64,000 nt of DNA from Sulfurospirillum sp. UCH001 (GCF_001548035.1 NZ_AP014723.1:1302001-1366000), one strand, 5' to 3'. Numbered from the stretch's first letter, positions 34,396 to 44,093 are shown. Made by a program: numbers and translations. Notes: generated by a model from the sequence alone, not told the origin.

Positions 34396-35721
34396 TTATA
34401 AAATATAGCGACTGCTATCTTCACTCTCAACAATGGCATCAAGTTTTGCATGTACAAGTTCTTTTGTAACATGTAATGTTTCGCCAGTATGTTCATCTGC
34501 GCTATAGCTAATATCTTCTAAGACTTTTTCTATAATGGTATGTAGTCTTCTTGCCCCAATGTCTTCTGTTTTTTCATTGGTGATTTGTGCAATTTTTGCG
34601 ATTGCTTTAATGGCTTCATCTTCAAAAACCAATTCCACACCTTCTGTTTTTAAGAGAGCTTGATATTGGCGTAGTAAAGAGTTTTTAGGCTGTGTCAATA
34701 TCTGATAGAGAACTTCTTCTGTTAGAGAACTTAATTCTACACGAAGAGGAAAACGCCCTTGAAGTTCAGGAATAAGATCACTTGGTTTACTAAGATGAAA
34801 CGCACCTGCAGAAATAAAAAGGATATGGTCCGTTTTGATACTTCCATACTTAGTATTAACATCACTACCTTCAACGATAGGAAGAAGATCTCTTTGTACA
34901 CCTTCTTTGCTTGGATCACTTCTATGGGATTGTGAAGAATTTACAGCAATTTTATCGATTTCGTCGATGAAGATAATGCCACCATTTTGAGCGCGCTCTC
35001 TTGCTTCGCTTTTTACAGCTTCCATATCCAAGAGCTTTTCGCTTGCTTCCATTTTTAGCGCTTCTTTGGCATCTTTAACTTTCATCTCTTTTTTGATGTT
35101 ACCTTGTCCAGAACCTAAAATTTTGATGAAAGATTCTTGCACTTTGATCATTTCAGGAGGTAGTGATGAATCGCCTAGATCACCGCTGTTTTGAGAAATT
35201 TCAACTTCAATTTTAAGCTCGTCCAACTCTCCATCACGGAGTTTTTGACGCATTTTTTCGAAACTTTTTTCATAATCAGCTTTTTTTTCTTCACTCACAC
35301 CTTTTGGAAGAGGAGGAAGTAATTTTTCTATGATAGATCTTTCTACATGTAAAGCAATATCTTCTTGATTTTTTTCTTTATGCTCAGCTTTCACTAAATT
35401 GATAGAAGCCATCATAAGATCACGCACCATAGACTCGACATCACGACCAACAAAGCCAACTTCTGTATATTTACTTGCTTCAACTTTAACAAAAGGTAAA
35501 GAGAGCATCTTTGCCATTCGGCGAGCAATCTCCGTTTTACCCACACCTGTAGAGCCAATCATAAGAATGTTTTTTGGCATGACTTCTTCTGCCATTTCAC
35601 CTTCAAGTTTCAGTCTTCTATAACGATTTCGAAGCGCAATAGCAATGGCTTTTTTTGCGTTAAATTGACCGATAATATACTCATCTAAATAGGCAACGGT
35701 TTGTTTTGGTGTTAAGTTCAT
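34396..35721 (-). CDS. hslU: ATP-dependent protease ATPase subunit HslU
   Basis: AAA+ unfoldase of the HslUV protease. 441 residues with LDEYIIGQ at the N-terminus, Walker A GSTGVGKT, pore motif GFVGRDVE, an I-domain of charged helices (135-230), Walker B IIFIDEIDKI, sensor II GARRLHT, and the C-terminal docking tail SRYIL. It follows hslV by three bases. Confidence 0.96.
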   Translation of the reverse strand: MNLTPKQTVAYLDEYIIGQFNAKKAIAIALRNRYRRLKLEGEMAEEVMPKNILMIGSTGVGKTEIARRMAKMLSLPFVKVEASKYTEVGFVGRDVESMVRDLMMASINLVKAEHKEKNQEDIALHVERSIIEKLLPPLPKGVSEEKKADYEKSFEKMRQKLRDGELDELKIEVEISQNSGDLGDSSLPPEMIKVQESFIKILGSGQGNIKKEMKVKDAKEALKMEASEKLLDMEAVKSEARERAQNGGIIFIDEIDKIAVNSSQSHRSDPSKEGVQRDLLPIVEGSDVNTKYGSIKTDHILFISAGAFHLSKPSDLIPELQGRFPLRVELSSLTEEVLYQILTQPKNSLLRQYQALLKTEGVELVFEDEAIKAIAKIAQITNEKTEDIGARRLHTIIEKVLEDISYSADEHTGETLHVTKELVHAKLDAIVESEDSSRYIL

Positions 35722-35724
35722 GAA

Positions 35725-36261
35725 TTATCTCTCTAAAACAAATGTTTTGATGTGATCATTGGTATAAATACAGAGCTCACTAGCAATTTTTAAACTCTCT
35801 TTGACAAGATGTTCTTCATCTAAGCTAGCATGACGATCAAGAGCACGTGCCGCAGAAATGGCATAGTTTCCACCACTACCAATCGCGGCAATTTTCCCAT
35901 CTTCAGGTTCCACAACATCACCAGTACCACTTAAAATAAAAATATGTTCACAGTTTAAAACAATCATCATCGCTTCTAGACGGCGCAACATTTTATCTTT
36001 ACGCCACTCTTTTGAAAACTCAATGACAGATTTATATAAATCACCTTTTTTCTGCTCTAAAATACTTTCAAACATATCAAAAAGATTAAAAGCATCTGCC
36101 GTACTACCTGCAAAGCCTGCTAAAATTTTTCCATTATAGAGCTTACGGATTTTTGTAGCATTGTTTTTAAGAACTGTATTGCCGAAAGTGACTTGTCCAT
36201 CACCGCCAATGACTGCCTTGTCTTTACCTCGACACGCTAGGATGGTGGTTGCTTCAAACAT
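35725..36261 (-). CDS. hslV: ATP-dependent protease peptidase subunit HslV
   Basis: Proteasome-like threonine peptidase, 178 residues. The catalytic Thr aligns with the first Thr of TTILACRG, which is preceded by MFEA rather than by Met alone, so the mature enzyme needs removal of a four-residue leader. [21 protein letters not shown] and AIGSGGNYA are conserved. It lies five bases downstream of rplI. Confidence 0.95.
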   Translation of the reverse strand: MFEATTILACRGKDKAVIGGDGQVTFGNTVLKNNATKIRKLYNGKILAGFAGSTADAFNLFDMFESILEQKKGDLYKSVIEFSKEWRKDKMLRRLEAMMIVLNCEHIFILSGTGDVVEPEDGKIAAIGSGGNYAISAARALDRHASLDEEHLVKESLKIASELCIYTNDHIKTFVLER

Positions 36262-36266
36262 TGTGT

Positions 36267-36713
36267 TTATTCTCCAATAATACTAAGTTTTAGTACAGCG
36301 TGGATACCATGACCTAATTTTATGCTGACATCAAAATCGCCTGTTGTTTTAATGGCATGTTCAATTTCAATAGTTTTTTTGTCAATGTCAATGCCATGTT
36401 GTGCTTTTAGTTCATGTGCAATTTCATCTTTAGTAACAGCACCAAAAAGGCTACCATTTGCACCTAATTTGCGTTTTACAACAAGTTTCAACTCAGCTAA
36501 TTTTTTTTCTATTGCTTTGAGATTAGCGATTTCTTCAGCTTCTGCAGCAGCTTTTTTACGTTGGTCTGATTCGTATTTTCTCATCACTTCATTTGTTGCA
36601 AGAAGTGCAAATCCTTTACCAATAAGGAAGTTTTGACCGTATCCGTCTTTAACTTCTTTAATTTCACCTTTTTTACCTAGATCTTTAACATCTTTAATCA
36701 ATAAAACTTTCAT
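36267..36713 (-). CDS. rplI: 50S ribosomal protein L9
   Basis: 148-residue ribosomal protein with the N-terminal domain [36 protein letters not shown], abbreviated here to its signature segments (LGKKGE, GYGQNFL), a long connecting helix ([18 protein letters not shown]) and the C-terminal domain ([13 protein letters not shown]). It precedes hslV, an order shared with Campylobacter as recalled. Confidence 0.96.
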   Translation of the reverse strand: MKVLLIKDVKDLGKKGEIKEVKDGYGQNFLIGKGFALLATNEVMRKYESDQRKKAAAEAEEIANLKAIEKKLAELKLVVKRKLGANGSLFGAVTKDEIAHELKAQHGIDIDKKTIEIEHAIKTTGDFDVSIKLGHGIHAVLKLSIIGE

Positions 36714-36722
36714 TTTTTATCC

Positions 36723-37145
36723 TTAAAATCGAATATTTTTTGGAAGCGGAGCATTTTTTAGTTTTTCACCATGGTATTTAGCAATGCCTCCACTAAGGTG
36801 AGCAATATTTAAAAAGCCCATTCTACGTAAAATAAATATCATTTGTGCCGTACGTCCAGCAGTATGACAGTAAAAAATCAAAAGTTTACTCGAGAGTTTT
36901 TTTAACTCATCCATATGAAGATGAATGGTTGAAGTAGGTAAGAGCATGTCAGTACCTTTAATACTTGATTCAGAGTATTCAAACATCTCTCTAATATCAA
37001 TCAATATAAAGTCAAGTCTCTTTTGCGATCTTAGATTTAGCATAACATGTAACTCTTCACCGCTCACTTCACAGCTTTTTGTTACGGTTTTTACTAAATT
37101 CATAATTGCTTCTTCATTCCATTCATTCTCGTATGGCTCATCCAT
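36723..37145 (-). CDS. Rhodanese-domain protein
   Basis: 140 residues with an N-terminal acidic extension, then a rhodanese fold: FILIDIREMFEYSESSIKGT and the active loop YCHTAGRTA with the catalytic Cys, then LRRMGFLNIAHLSGGI. Such domains carry sulfane sulfur as a Cys persulfide; the acceptor is not identifiable. It sits five bases after argG and nine before rplI, in the same direction. Confidence 0.85.
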   Translation of the reverse strand: MDEPYENEWNEEAIMNLVKTVTKSCEVSGEELHVMLNLRSQKRLDFILIDIREMFEYSESSIKGTDMLLPTSTIHLHMDELKKLSSKLLIFYCHTAGRTAQMIFILRRMGFLNIAHLSGGIAKYHGEKLKNAPLPKNIRF

Positions 37146-37150
37146 AAGGA

Positions 37151-38380
37151 TTAAGCTTTACCTTGATTTTTTCTATTTTTACCACTAATAATAAAACGTA
37201 GTGCATTAAGCTTAATAAAGCCTGCAGCATCTTTTTGATTGTAAACTTCATCTTCTTCAAATGTACAGAATGCCTCATTGAAGAGGTTGTTTGTTTTTGA
37301 ATCTCTACCAATGACAGAAACATTGCCTTTGTAAAGCTTCAATTTAACAGTACCGTTGACAGTCTCTTGTGATTTATCAATTGCTGCTTGCATCATCTCA
37401 CGCTCTGGAGAGAACCAGAAACCATTGTAGATGGTTTTTGCATAGCGAGGCATGATCTCATCTTTAAAATGTGCTGCTTCACGATCCAAAGTAATACTCT
37501 CGATGGCTCTATGAGCTCTTAGCATAATAGTACCACCTGGTGTTTCATAACATCCTCTACTTTTCATACCTACGAAACGGTTTTCAACGATGTCGATACG
37601 ACCAATACCATGTTTACAACCAATTTCATTTAGTTTTGCAAGCATGTTTGCAGGGCTTAATTTAACACCATTAAGTGCTACTGGGTCACCTTTTTCATAC
37701 GTTAATTCAATGACTTCTGATTGGTCTGGTGCTTTTTCAGGGCTTACTGTCCATCTCCACATATCTTCTTCTGGCTCTGCAGCTGGATTTTCAAGTACTA
37801 AACCTTCATAAGAGATATGGAGTAAGTTTGCATCCATAGAATACGGTGATTTACCTGGTTTCTTTTCGATGCTAATACCATTTTTTTCTGCGTATGCAAG
37901 AAGTTTTTCGCGAGAGTTCAAATCCCACTCTCTCCATGGAGCGATGATAACAAGGTCTGAATTCATGCTGAGATAACCCATTTCAAAACGAACTTGGTCA
38001 TTACCTTTACCTGTTGCACCATGACTTACACCATCTGCGCCAACAAGAGCTGCGATTTCAGCTTGACGTTTTGCAATAAGAGGACGTGCGATTGAGGTAC
38101 CAAGAAGATATTCGCCTTCATAAATTGCATTTGCTCTGAACATTGGGAATACATAATCTTTTACAAATTCTTCTTTTAAGTCTTCAATAAAAATATTCTC
38201 AGGTTTAATGCCTAAAGAGATGGCTTTTTTACGTGCAGGCTCTAATTCTTCACCTTGTCCGATATCCGCTGTAAAAGTAACAACTTCACATTTGTACTCG
38301 TCTTGGAGCCATTTTAAAATAATACTGGTATCAAGTCCACCTGAATATGCTAAAACTACTTTTTTGACATTTTTTTTCAT
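37151..38380 (-). CDS. argG: Argininosuccinate synthase
   Basis: Joins citrulline and aspartate in arginine synthesis. From ATG 38380 (GAGGA upstream) the product has 409 residues and begins with the ATP-pyrophosphatase loop [22 protein letters not shown] and [11 protein letters not shown] are also typical. A longer frame to 38461 adds 27 residues not found in the family. The C-terminus ends in a lysine-rich tail. Confidence 0.95.
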   Translation of the reverse strand: MKKNVKKVVLAYSGGLDTSIILKWLQDEYKCEVVTFTADIGQGEELEPARKKAISLGIKPENIFIEDLKEEFVKDYVFPMFRANAIYEGEYLLGTSIARPLIAKRQAEIAALVGADGVSHGATGKGNDQVRFEMGYLSMNSDLVIIAPWREWDLNSREKLLAYAEKNGISIEKKPGKSPYSMDANLLHISYEGLVLENPAAEPEEDMWRWTVSPEKAPDQSEVIELTYEKGDPVALNGVKLSPANMLAKLNEIGCKHGIGRIDIVENRFVGMKSRGCYETPGGTIMLRAHRAIESITLDREAAHFKDEIMPRYAKTIYNGFWFSPEREMMQAAIDKSQETVNGTVKLKLYKGNVSVIGRDSKTNNLFNEAFCTFEEDEVYNQKDAAGFIKLNALRFIISGKNRKNQGKA

Positions 38381-38502
38381 GACACGAATCCTCACAGAAT
38401 TTATAGAATTTCGTGATGGTAGCGCAAGTTTGTAAAAACTTTGCTTATGCTTTAGCCGCATCTTTACCTACAGGGGTAAAAAAGCAAGTTTAAATATTCT
38501 TT

Positions 38503-38511
38503 TGATAGAAT
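38503..38511 (+). promoter_or_regulatory. Extended -10 promoter of the S4 protein gene
   Basis: TGATAGAAT (extended -10 form TGn-TAGAAT) lies 26 bases before the ATG at 38537, with T-rich DNA upstream as usual for Campylobacterota promoters. It would start the S4-trpD-tsaE-lptB-rpoN run. The match is by eye only. Confidence 0.45.
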
Positions 38512-38536
38512 GAGCGTTAAATCCTGAGGATGGGGT

Positions 38537-38782
38537 ATGCGAGTCGATAAATTTTTAAACAGTGTCAATATTACAAAACGTCGAGCAGTGTCAGAAGATA
38601 TGTGCAAAAATGGCGTAGTAAGTATCAATGGTGTGGTAGCTAAGCCCTCTAAAGATGTCAAAGTTGGCGATATTATTACTATTCAGTATCTTGAAAAAGC
38701 AGTTAAATACGAGGTTTTACAAATTCCTGTAACCAAAACCATTCCAAAAACAAAACAAAATGAATACACAAGGGAAGTTTGA
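38537..38782 (+). CDS. S4-domain RNA-binding protein (Hsp15/RlbA-type)
   Basis: 81 residues that are nearly all an S4 domain: MRVDKFLNSVNITKRRAVSED, GVVSINGVVAKPSKDVKVGDII. These small proteins bind RNA or stalled ribosomal subunits. The Shine-Dalgarno GAGGATGGGG precedes the ATG. It is the first gene of a plus-strand run leading to rpoN; the trpD ATG overlaps its stop by one base. Confidence 0.9.
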   Translation: MRVDKFLNSVNITKRRAVSEDMCKNGVVSINGVVAKPSKDVKVGDIITIQYLEKAVKYEVLQIPVTKTIPKTKQNEYTREV

Positions 38783-39765
38783 TGAATTACCAAGATGCCT
38801 ATAAACAGTTTAACGCGCTCTTTGAAAATGAGCTAAGCGTTGAAGAAGCAGCACAATTTTTAGTAGAACTCTATGAGCGGGGAGAGAGTTTTGAAGAAAT
38901 TGCAGCAGCTGCAAAAGTTATGCGTGAACATAGTGTTAAGCTTGATATTCCAGAGCAATTAAAAGAAGAAATTATTGATATTGTAGGCACAGGTGGCGAT
39001 AAAAGTGGTACATTTAATATTTCGACAACAACATCTATCGTTTTAGCATCTCTTGGTTGTAAAGTTGCCAAACATGGTAGCGGCTCAGCAACATCACTTT
39101 CTGGTAGTGCGGATGTCTTAAAAACATTGGGGTTAAATCTTATGTTAACACCAGATAAGCAGATCAAAATGCTTGAAGAGTGTGGTTTTGTTTTTATGTT
39201 TGCCATGAACCATCACCCATGTATGAAGCATATTATGCCTATTCGAAAAAGCCTTCCTCATCGTACTATTTTTAATATGTTGGGACCTCTTGCAAATCCA
39301 GCAGGGGCACAAAAACAGATGGTAGGTGTTTTTCATGTAGATTACATTGAACGCTTTAGTAAAGCTTTACGTGAACTTGGAACAACAAAAAGTATGGTCT
39401 TAAGCTCACTTGATGGACTCGATGAAGTTAGTATTTGTTCACCTACACGTTTTACAATGATTGAAAAACAAACCATGACTGATGGTGAAATTGATCCTCA
39501 AGCATATGGTTTTAAACTCGCTCCTCTTGAAGCGATAAAAGGTGGCGATAGTATTCAAAATGCTGAAATAACACGTGCGATTTTGCGAGGCGATGAGAAA
39601 GGTGCAAAATTGGATGTTGTCCTTTTAAATGGTGCATTAGCACTTATCATTGATGGCAAAGCAAGAGATATGCAAGATGGTATAGCAATGATGAAAGAAG
39701 CTATTGAAAGTAAAAAGGCTTGGGATAAGCTTGGCGAGATTATCAAGCTTTCGTACCTTATATGA
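38782..39765 (+). CDS. trpD: Anthranilate phosphoribosyltransferase, divergent binding motif
   Basis: 327-residue glycosyltransferase family 3 protein: N-terminal helical domain, GTGGDKSGTFNIST (69-82, PRPP loop), HHPCMKHIMPIRK and TIFNMLGPLANPAG. The usual KHGNRxxSSxSGSAD motif reads KHGSGSATSLSGSAD here (97-111), changing an Asn and an Arg. ATG 38782 was chosen over an in-frame TTG at 38779. No other trp gene is near. Family membership is sure; the native substrate is less so. Confidence 0.82.
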   Translation: MNYQDAYKQFNALFENELSVEEAAQFLVELYERGESFEEIAAAAKVMREHSVKLDIPEQLKEEIIDIVGTGGDKSGTFNISTTTSIVLASLGCKVAKHGSGSATSLSGSADVLKTLGLNLMLTPDKQIKMLEECGFVFMFAMNHHPCMKHIMPIRKSLPHRTIFNMLGPLANPAGAQKQMVGVFHVDYIERFSKALRELGTTKSMVLSSLDGLDEVSICSPTRFTMIEKQTMTDGEIDPQAYGFKLAPLEAIKGGDSIQNAEITRAILRGDEKGAKLDVVLLNGALALIIDGKARDMQDGIAMMKEAIESKKAWDKLGEIIKLSYLI

Positions 39766-40193
39766 GTAAAAGCTATGAAAAAGTGTGCGATTTAGCACAC
39801 TTAGATGCCTTTGCAGAAGAAATCAAACGCGAACTTGGTCATTCTGGTGTACTTCTTTTACGAGGTAATCTAGCCAGTGGTAAAACAGCCTTTGTAAAGG
39901 CTTTCGCAAAAGTTCTCGACATAAAAGAATCGATATCTTCGCCAACTTTTTCAATTTTACATGAATATGAAGGCAAGCTATTTCATTATGATATCTATCA
40001 ATGTGGAACAGATGGTTTTTTAAAAAGTGGACTTATTGAAAAATTAGACGTAGATGGGTATCATCTGATTGAATGGGGAGAAAGCGAATTTGAAAAACTC
40101 TTGCATCATTTTGGTATAGCTTACAGTACAATAGACATAGAAACAATGGATTTAAAACGCAAATACAAGGTTCATATTAATGCATACGCTTAA
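39762..40193 (+). CDS. tsaE: tRNA threonylcarbamoyladenosine biosynthesis ATPase TsaE
   Basis: 143-residue P-loop protein required for the t6A modification of ANN-decoding tRNAs, with TsaB, TsaC and TsaD. The Walker A is LRGNLASGKT, followed by SSPTFSILHEYEG and FHYDIYQ, all family hallmarks; LIEWGE is near the C-terminus. It overlaps trpD (ATGA) and lptB by 14 bases. Confidence 0.93.
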   Translation: MSKSYEKVCDLAHLDAFAEEIKRELGHSGVLLLRGNLASGKTAFVKAFAKVLDIKESISSPTFSILHEYEGKLFHYDIYQCGTDGFLKSGLIEKLDVDGYHLIEWGESEFEKLLHHFGIAYSTIDIETMDLKRKYKVHINAYA

Positions 40194-40902
40194 AGTTCAA
40201 GAATTACAAAAAGTTATTAAAAAAACTGAGATTATTAAAGGCGTTTCACTGAGTGTGCAAAGTGGTGAAGTCGTCGGTCTTTTAGGACCAAATGGTGCTG
40301 GTAAAACAACAATGTTTTATATGATTTGTGGACTTATTTCACCAAGTGCTGGTGCAGTCTATTTTGACAATCAAGATGTCACGCAAATACCTTTGCATGT
40401 GAGAGCAAAATTGGGTATTGGTTATCTTCCTCAAGAATCAAGCATCTTTAAAGATCTAAGCGTTGAAGAAAACATTATGCTTGCTGCTGAAATTGTTTAT
40501 CCTAACAAAGAAGATGCGATGAATCGTGTTGAAGAGCTTCTTAATCTTCTCAATATCGAGCCTATTCGCAAGCGTAATGGCGTAAGCCTCAGTGGAGGGG
40601 AGCGACGTCGTTGTGAAATTGCACGTTCACTTGTTTTGCAGCCTAAATTTCTTCTTTTAGATGAACCTTTTGCAGGTGTTGATCCTATTGCAGTTTCTGA
40701 TATTCAAAGTATTGTTCAAGAACTTGCAAAGCTCGATATTGGTGTTTTAATTACAGACCACAATGTTAGAGAAACATTGGCAATTTGTGATAGAGCTTAT
40801 GTTTTAAAAGATGGTGCATTACTTGCGAGTGGTAGTAGTAGCGAAGTTGCGGAAAATAAACTGGTCAAAACCTATTATCTTGGCGAAGATTTTAGATTTT
40901 AA
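40180..40902 (+). CDS. lptB: LPS export ABC transporter ATP-binding protein LptB
   Basis: 240-residue cytoplasmic ATPase that drives LPS transport to the outer membrane with LptF/LptG. Walker A GPNGAGKTT, Q-loop YLPQESSIF, signature LSGGERRRCEIARSL, Walker B LLLDEPFAGVDP, H-loop ITDHNVRE. The lptB-rpoN adjacency is common in proteobacteria and supports the call. Confidence 0.94.
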   Translation: MHTLKVQELQKVIKKTEIIKGVSLSVQSGEVVGLLGPNGAGKTTMFYMICGLISPSAGAVYFDNQDVTQIPLHVRAKLGIGYLPQESSIFKDLSVEENIMLAAEIVYPNKEDAMNRVEELLNLLNIEPIRKRNGVSLSGGERRRCEIARSLVLQPKFLLLDEPFAGVDPIAVSDIQSIVQELAKLDIGVLITDHNVRETLAICDRAYVLKDGALLASGSSSEVAENKLVKTYYLGEDFRF

Positions 40903-40920
40903 TTATAGGGGAGAGGGTTT

Positions 40921-42192
40921 TTGAAACTTAGAGTTTCTGGCACACAAACAACCAAACAAAAGTTCTCCTCAACACTTCGAGGTTGGCTTCCTATACTTCA
41001 AGCTAACCTCGATACTTTGGTAGAAACGCTTGAACCTTTTGTACAGGAAAATCCTTTTATTAGCGTCAAATCGGGCTCTGAAACACCTGATAAACGTTTT
41101 GAAAAGAAAAGCTTTTTTTCAGAAGTTGCCAAAGCATCAGTTTCAGATACCATTGAAGCACTGACACTTGATAAAAAATCTCTTTTTCAAACTTTGCATG
41201 AACAGATCAATCCACCTCTTTTTCCTACAGAAAAATCCCAACGAATTGCATATGAAATTATTGAGAACATTAACTCTGAAGGTTATTTTGAAGCTGCTTC
41301 TTTAGTTGAAATTGCAAAAAAACTTGCAGTTTCAACTGAGGAAGTCGAAAAGATAAGACAACGTTTTGCGTATCTTGATCCTTTAGGCATCGGCGCATTA
41401 GATATCAAAGAAACTTTTTTATTTCAATTACAAGACCTCTCTTTAGAAGACACGCTTTATGCAATGGTTGAGAAGCTAATTATCAATTTTGAAGCTATTG
41501 AATCATTCAGTAAAGAGCCTCTTTTTCATGAAGCACTGAGTGTCATAAAACGTTTTCGCAACCCTCCAGCCATTGACTTTTTAGAAGATGAAAAAGAAGT
41601 GATTCCAGATATTTTCATCTATGATTTGGCAGGTGCTATTGAAGTCAGACTCAATGATGCTTACTACCCTGAAGTCATCCTCGATACGGAAGGACTCGAT
41701 GAAAATCATAGTTTTGTTTCTCAAAAAATAAAAGATGCGAAAGATCTGATCGATGCTCTTGAAATGCGAAAAGCGACTCTTTATAAAATTGGATTAATGA
41801 TTGTAGAGTACCAGTATGACTTTTTCTTTGGTAAAGCTATCAAACCTATGAAGCTAAAAGATTTAGCAGATGACTTAGGACGTAATCCTTCAACTATCTC
41901 ACGAGCCATTGCAGGTAAATATCTTTCATGTTCACGTGGAGTTATTCCTTTAAAACAGTTCTTTGCAACTGCAGTCGAAGAAGACATCTCGAATAGTGCC
42001 ATTAAAGAGTACATGCTTGAGTTGGTGAAAAATGAAAGTAAAATAAAACCACTCAGCGATATAAAACTTTTAGAACTTATTGAAAAAAAATTTAACATCA
42101 AAATGGTTCGTCGAACCATTACAAAATACCGTCAACAGTTCAATATAGCAAGTTCATCTGAACGGAAAAAACTCTATACTTTAAAATTCTAA
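40921..42192 (+). CDS. rpoN: RNA polymerase sigma-54 factor RpoN
   Basis: Alternative sigma factor for enhancer-dependent promoters, in Campylobacterota mainly flagellar genes. 423 residues: region I (KFSSTLRGWLPILQANLDTL...ENPFI), core-binding domain, helix-turn-helix (DLADDLGRNPSTISRAIAGKY) and RpoN box VRRTITKYR, close to the canonical ARRTVAKYR. The start is TTG 40921 after GGGGAGAGGG. Its stop overlaps the convergent DnaJ-like gene by four bases. Likely targets in this window are flgH and flgL. Confidence 0.95.
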   Translation: MKLRVSGTQTTKQKFSSTLRGWLPILQANLDTLVETLEPFVQENPFISVKSGSETPDKRFEKKSFFSEVAKASVSDTIEALTLDKKSLFQTLHEQINPPLFPTEKSQRIAYEIIENINSEGYFEAASLVEIAKKLAVSTEEVEKIRQRFAYLDPLGIGALDIKETFLFQLQDLSLEDTLYAMVEKLIINFEAIESFSKEPLFHEALSVIKRFRNPPAIDFLEDEKEVIPDIFIYDLAGAIEVRLNDAYYPEVILDTEGLDENHSFVSQKIKDAKDLIDALEMRKATLYKIGLMIVEYQYDFFFGKAIKPMKLKDLADDLGRNPSTISRAIAGKYLSCSRGVIPLKQFFATAVEEDISNSAIKEYMLELVKNESKIKPLSDIKLLELIEKKFNIKMVRRTITKYRQQFNIASSSERKKLYTLKF

Positions 42193-43040
42193 GCGATTTG
42201 AACATCTGCATGCTTGAAATGCATTTTGAGCATTTCATAGGCATTTTGAACTTCTTGGAATTTTGCTACATATTTAACGTGCAAGTCACCATCGTATAAA
42301 CCACAGCTATCAGGATGGTATTTTTTAACAAGGGATAGATAATTTCTACGAATAATTTCAAATGAGTCTTCAACTTTACACCCTAAAATCCCAAAATACT
42401 CCTCAAGAAGTGAGAATAGGGCGTTGTGACGGCTTCGTTTTGCTCGTTTTGCTACAAAACTTTTTTTGTATGCTAGTAAATCTTCTTGAATATAGGAAAA
42501 TTCTACAAAACAACCAAATAGCTCTTTTTGATCCAATAATTTTTCTAAAAGACGAACCGTAATATCAGAATTTGGATAAAGAGTGATTGTGCCGTTTTTT
42601 GGACGAATTCTTACTAAATGGTCTTTAAAATAACTTTTAAGATAAGATGCAAACAACGTGTTGTGCGAACCCATATTGAAAATAACAGCATAATTGTCTT
42701 CAATAGAAAGGTTAATATTCATTTTTTGAAGAACTTGATTGGATTTTAAAAGGGATATTTTGATGCTCTTGTCAATCGCGTTTTCAATGATATGTGCTTG
42801 CTCAGTATTGCCTGTTTTGCGAAGATATATTTTACTAATCAATTTTAAAAAATAACGGCGTTGAACTACCTCGTCTTGTTCTTTAAAGATGATCATTTTT
42901 TCTTTACGTCCGATTTTCTTTTGGAAGTTTTTATCGGCAATATTTTGTAAATAATAAAATGTTTTAGAGTCTTCTTGTATCGTTATGGCAAGCATGTCAT
43001 GAGAAAGTGAAAGGTGCATCAATTCATCCTTTTGTATCAA
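42189..43040 (-). CDS. DnaJ-domain protein (C-terminal J domain)
   Basis: 283 residues. The C-terminal 70 residues form a J domain with the HPD motif (IRRNYLSLVKKYHPDSCG) that would stimulate an Hsp70 ATPase. The first 210 residues match no motif known to me and contain many basic residues. No zinc-finger or substrate domain is seen. A dnaJ-like gene next to bpt is recalled from Campylobacter jejuni. Confidence 0.8.
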   Translation of the reverse strand: MIQKDELMHLSLSHDMLAITIQEDSKTFYYLQNIADKNFQKKIGRKEKMIIFKEQDEVVQRRYFLKLISKIYLRKTGNTEQAHIIENAIDKSIKISLLKSNQVLQKMNINLSIEDNYAVIFNMGSHNTLFASYLKSYFKDHLVRIRPKNGTITLYPNSDITVRLLEKLLDQKELFGCFVEFSYIQEDLLAYKKSFVAKRAKRSRHNALFSLLEEYFGILGCKVEDSFEIIRRNYLSLVKKYHPDSCGLYDGDLHVKYVAKFQEVQNAYEMLKMHFKHADVQIA

Positions 43041-43081
43041 GTTATTAACTTTAAAGCAAAAAGAATTCCAATTTTAGAAAG

Positions 43082-43807
43082 TCATATCCAAATAGCATCT
43101 TCATCTAAGTTTGGATAACCTTGTAGTATTTGATATGGCTGGTAAGAGGCTTTGTATTTGAGGCTTTGACAATGTTCCACATAATAACCCAAATAAATCC
43201 AATCAAGGTCATACTCTTTTGCTAAAATGATTTGCTCATAAATAGAGAGTCTACCAAGAGAGAGCTTTTCAAAATCAGGGTCATAGAAAAAATAAATTGA
43301 AGAGATACCATCACTTAAAAAATCAATCAAATCAACACCAATGAGCCTATCTCCATGAAAATAGAGCACTTCTTTACCAAAATTATGTGCACCACTAACA
43401 TAAAGCTCATGATAGCTTTGTGGCTTAAGGTTGTAATATTGCCAACCTCGCTTTTGTTCCATAAAGCGATGGTATTTGTCATAAAGTTCTAAATGTTCAT
43501 TGCTGATGGTAGGGGACTGAATGACATAGCGCAATCCCTCAGCTTTTTTAAATGCTCTTTTTGCAGAGCGAGAAAAATCATAATTTTTTACATCGATTCG
43601 TAAACTAAGACAGGATGTACATTTTTGACATTGTGGGCGAGAATAGTAGTGCCCAAAACGTCTCCATCCTCTTTCAACTAGTGCTTGATTGAGTTCCATT
43701 GTTGCATTTTCAATGTATTTATACTCCATACGTGTTCTACAACCATCAAGATAAGAACATTTGGTTTCTAATGTTGAGAATTCAATCATGCGTGAAAAAG
43801 AAGTCAT
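43082..43807 (-). CDS. bpt: Aspartate/glutamate leucyltransferase (Bpt/Ate family)
   Basis: Moves leucine (or arginine) from tRNA to the N-terminus of proteins, marking them for ClpAP/ClpS degradation. 241 residues with the N-terminal Cys motif CSYLDGCRTRMEYKYI, WRRFGHYYSRPQCQKCTSCLSLRI, and WIYLGYYVEHCQSLKYKASYQP. Start codons at residues 1 and 7 are both possible; no clear Shine-Dalgarno favours either. Confidence 0.9.
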   Translation of the reverse strand: MTSFSRMIEFSTLETKCSYLDGCRTRMEYKYIENATMELNQALVERGWRRFGHYYSRPQCQKCTSCLSLRIDVKNYDFSRSAKRAFKKAEGLRYVIQSPTISNEHLELYDKYHRFMEQKRGWQYYNLKPQSYHELYVSGAHNFGKEVLYFHGDRLIGVDLIDFLSDGISSIYFFYDPDFEKLSLGRLSIYEQIILAKEYDLDWIYLGYYVEHCQSLKYKASYQPYQILQGYPNLDEDAIWI

Positions 43808-43810
43808 GGT

Positions 43811-43996
43811 TTAGTGTAGTTTTTTAACTCCAGAATTTTGCATAAATTTTTCAAATTGCTCGTGCAGTTTTTTTTCTTTCTCTTTTTTTTGCTCTTCTAG
43901 AAGTTTTTCTTTATTGTTGTGTTCATCTTGGTTCATTTTTTCTTTAAGAGATTTAAGATCATCAAATAGATTGCTTTGCATTAAATGCCTTTTCAT
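43811..43996 (-). CDS. Small Lys/Glu-rich coiled-coil protein upstream of bpt
   Basis: 61 residues, highly charged and helical throughout (LKSLKEKMNQDEHNNKEKLLEEQKKEKEKK), ending FEKFMQNSGVKKLH. No known domain. A start at residue 6 (43981) is also possible. It ends three bases before the bpt ATG, so the two are likely co-translated; a similar small gene at this place is recalled in Campylobacter. The regular charge pattern and conserved place favour a real gene. Confidence 0.6.
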   Translation of the reverse strand: MKRHLMQSNLFDDLKSLKEKMNQDEHNNKEKLLEEQKKEKEKKLHEQFEKFMQNSGVKKLH

Positions 43997-44093
43997 GTAA
44001 ATAATAAATAAGGTCGGATTATAGCAAAATTTATTACAAACAAGATTAGTTAAGATGGTTATATCTAGATATTTTTAGGATAAAAAAGAAGTG

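Noticed and set aside
41781-42119. 112-residue minus-strand frame inside rpoN
   Set aside because: Lies wholly antisense to the helix-turn-helix and RpoN box region; no independent evidence.
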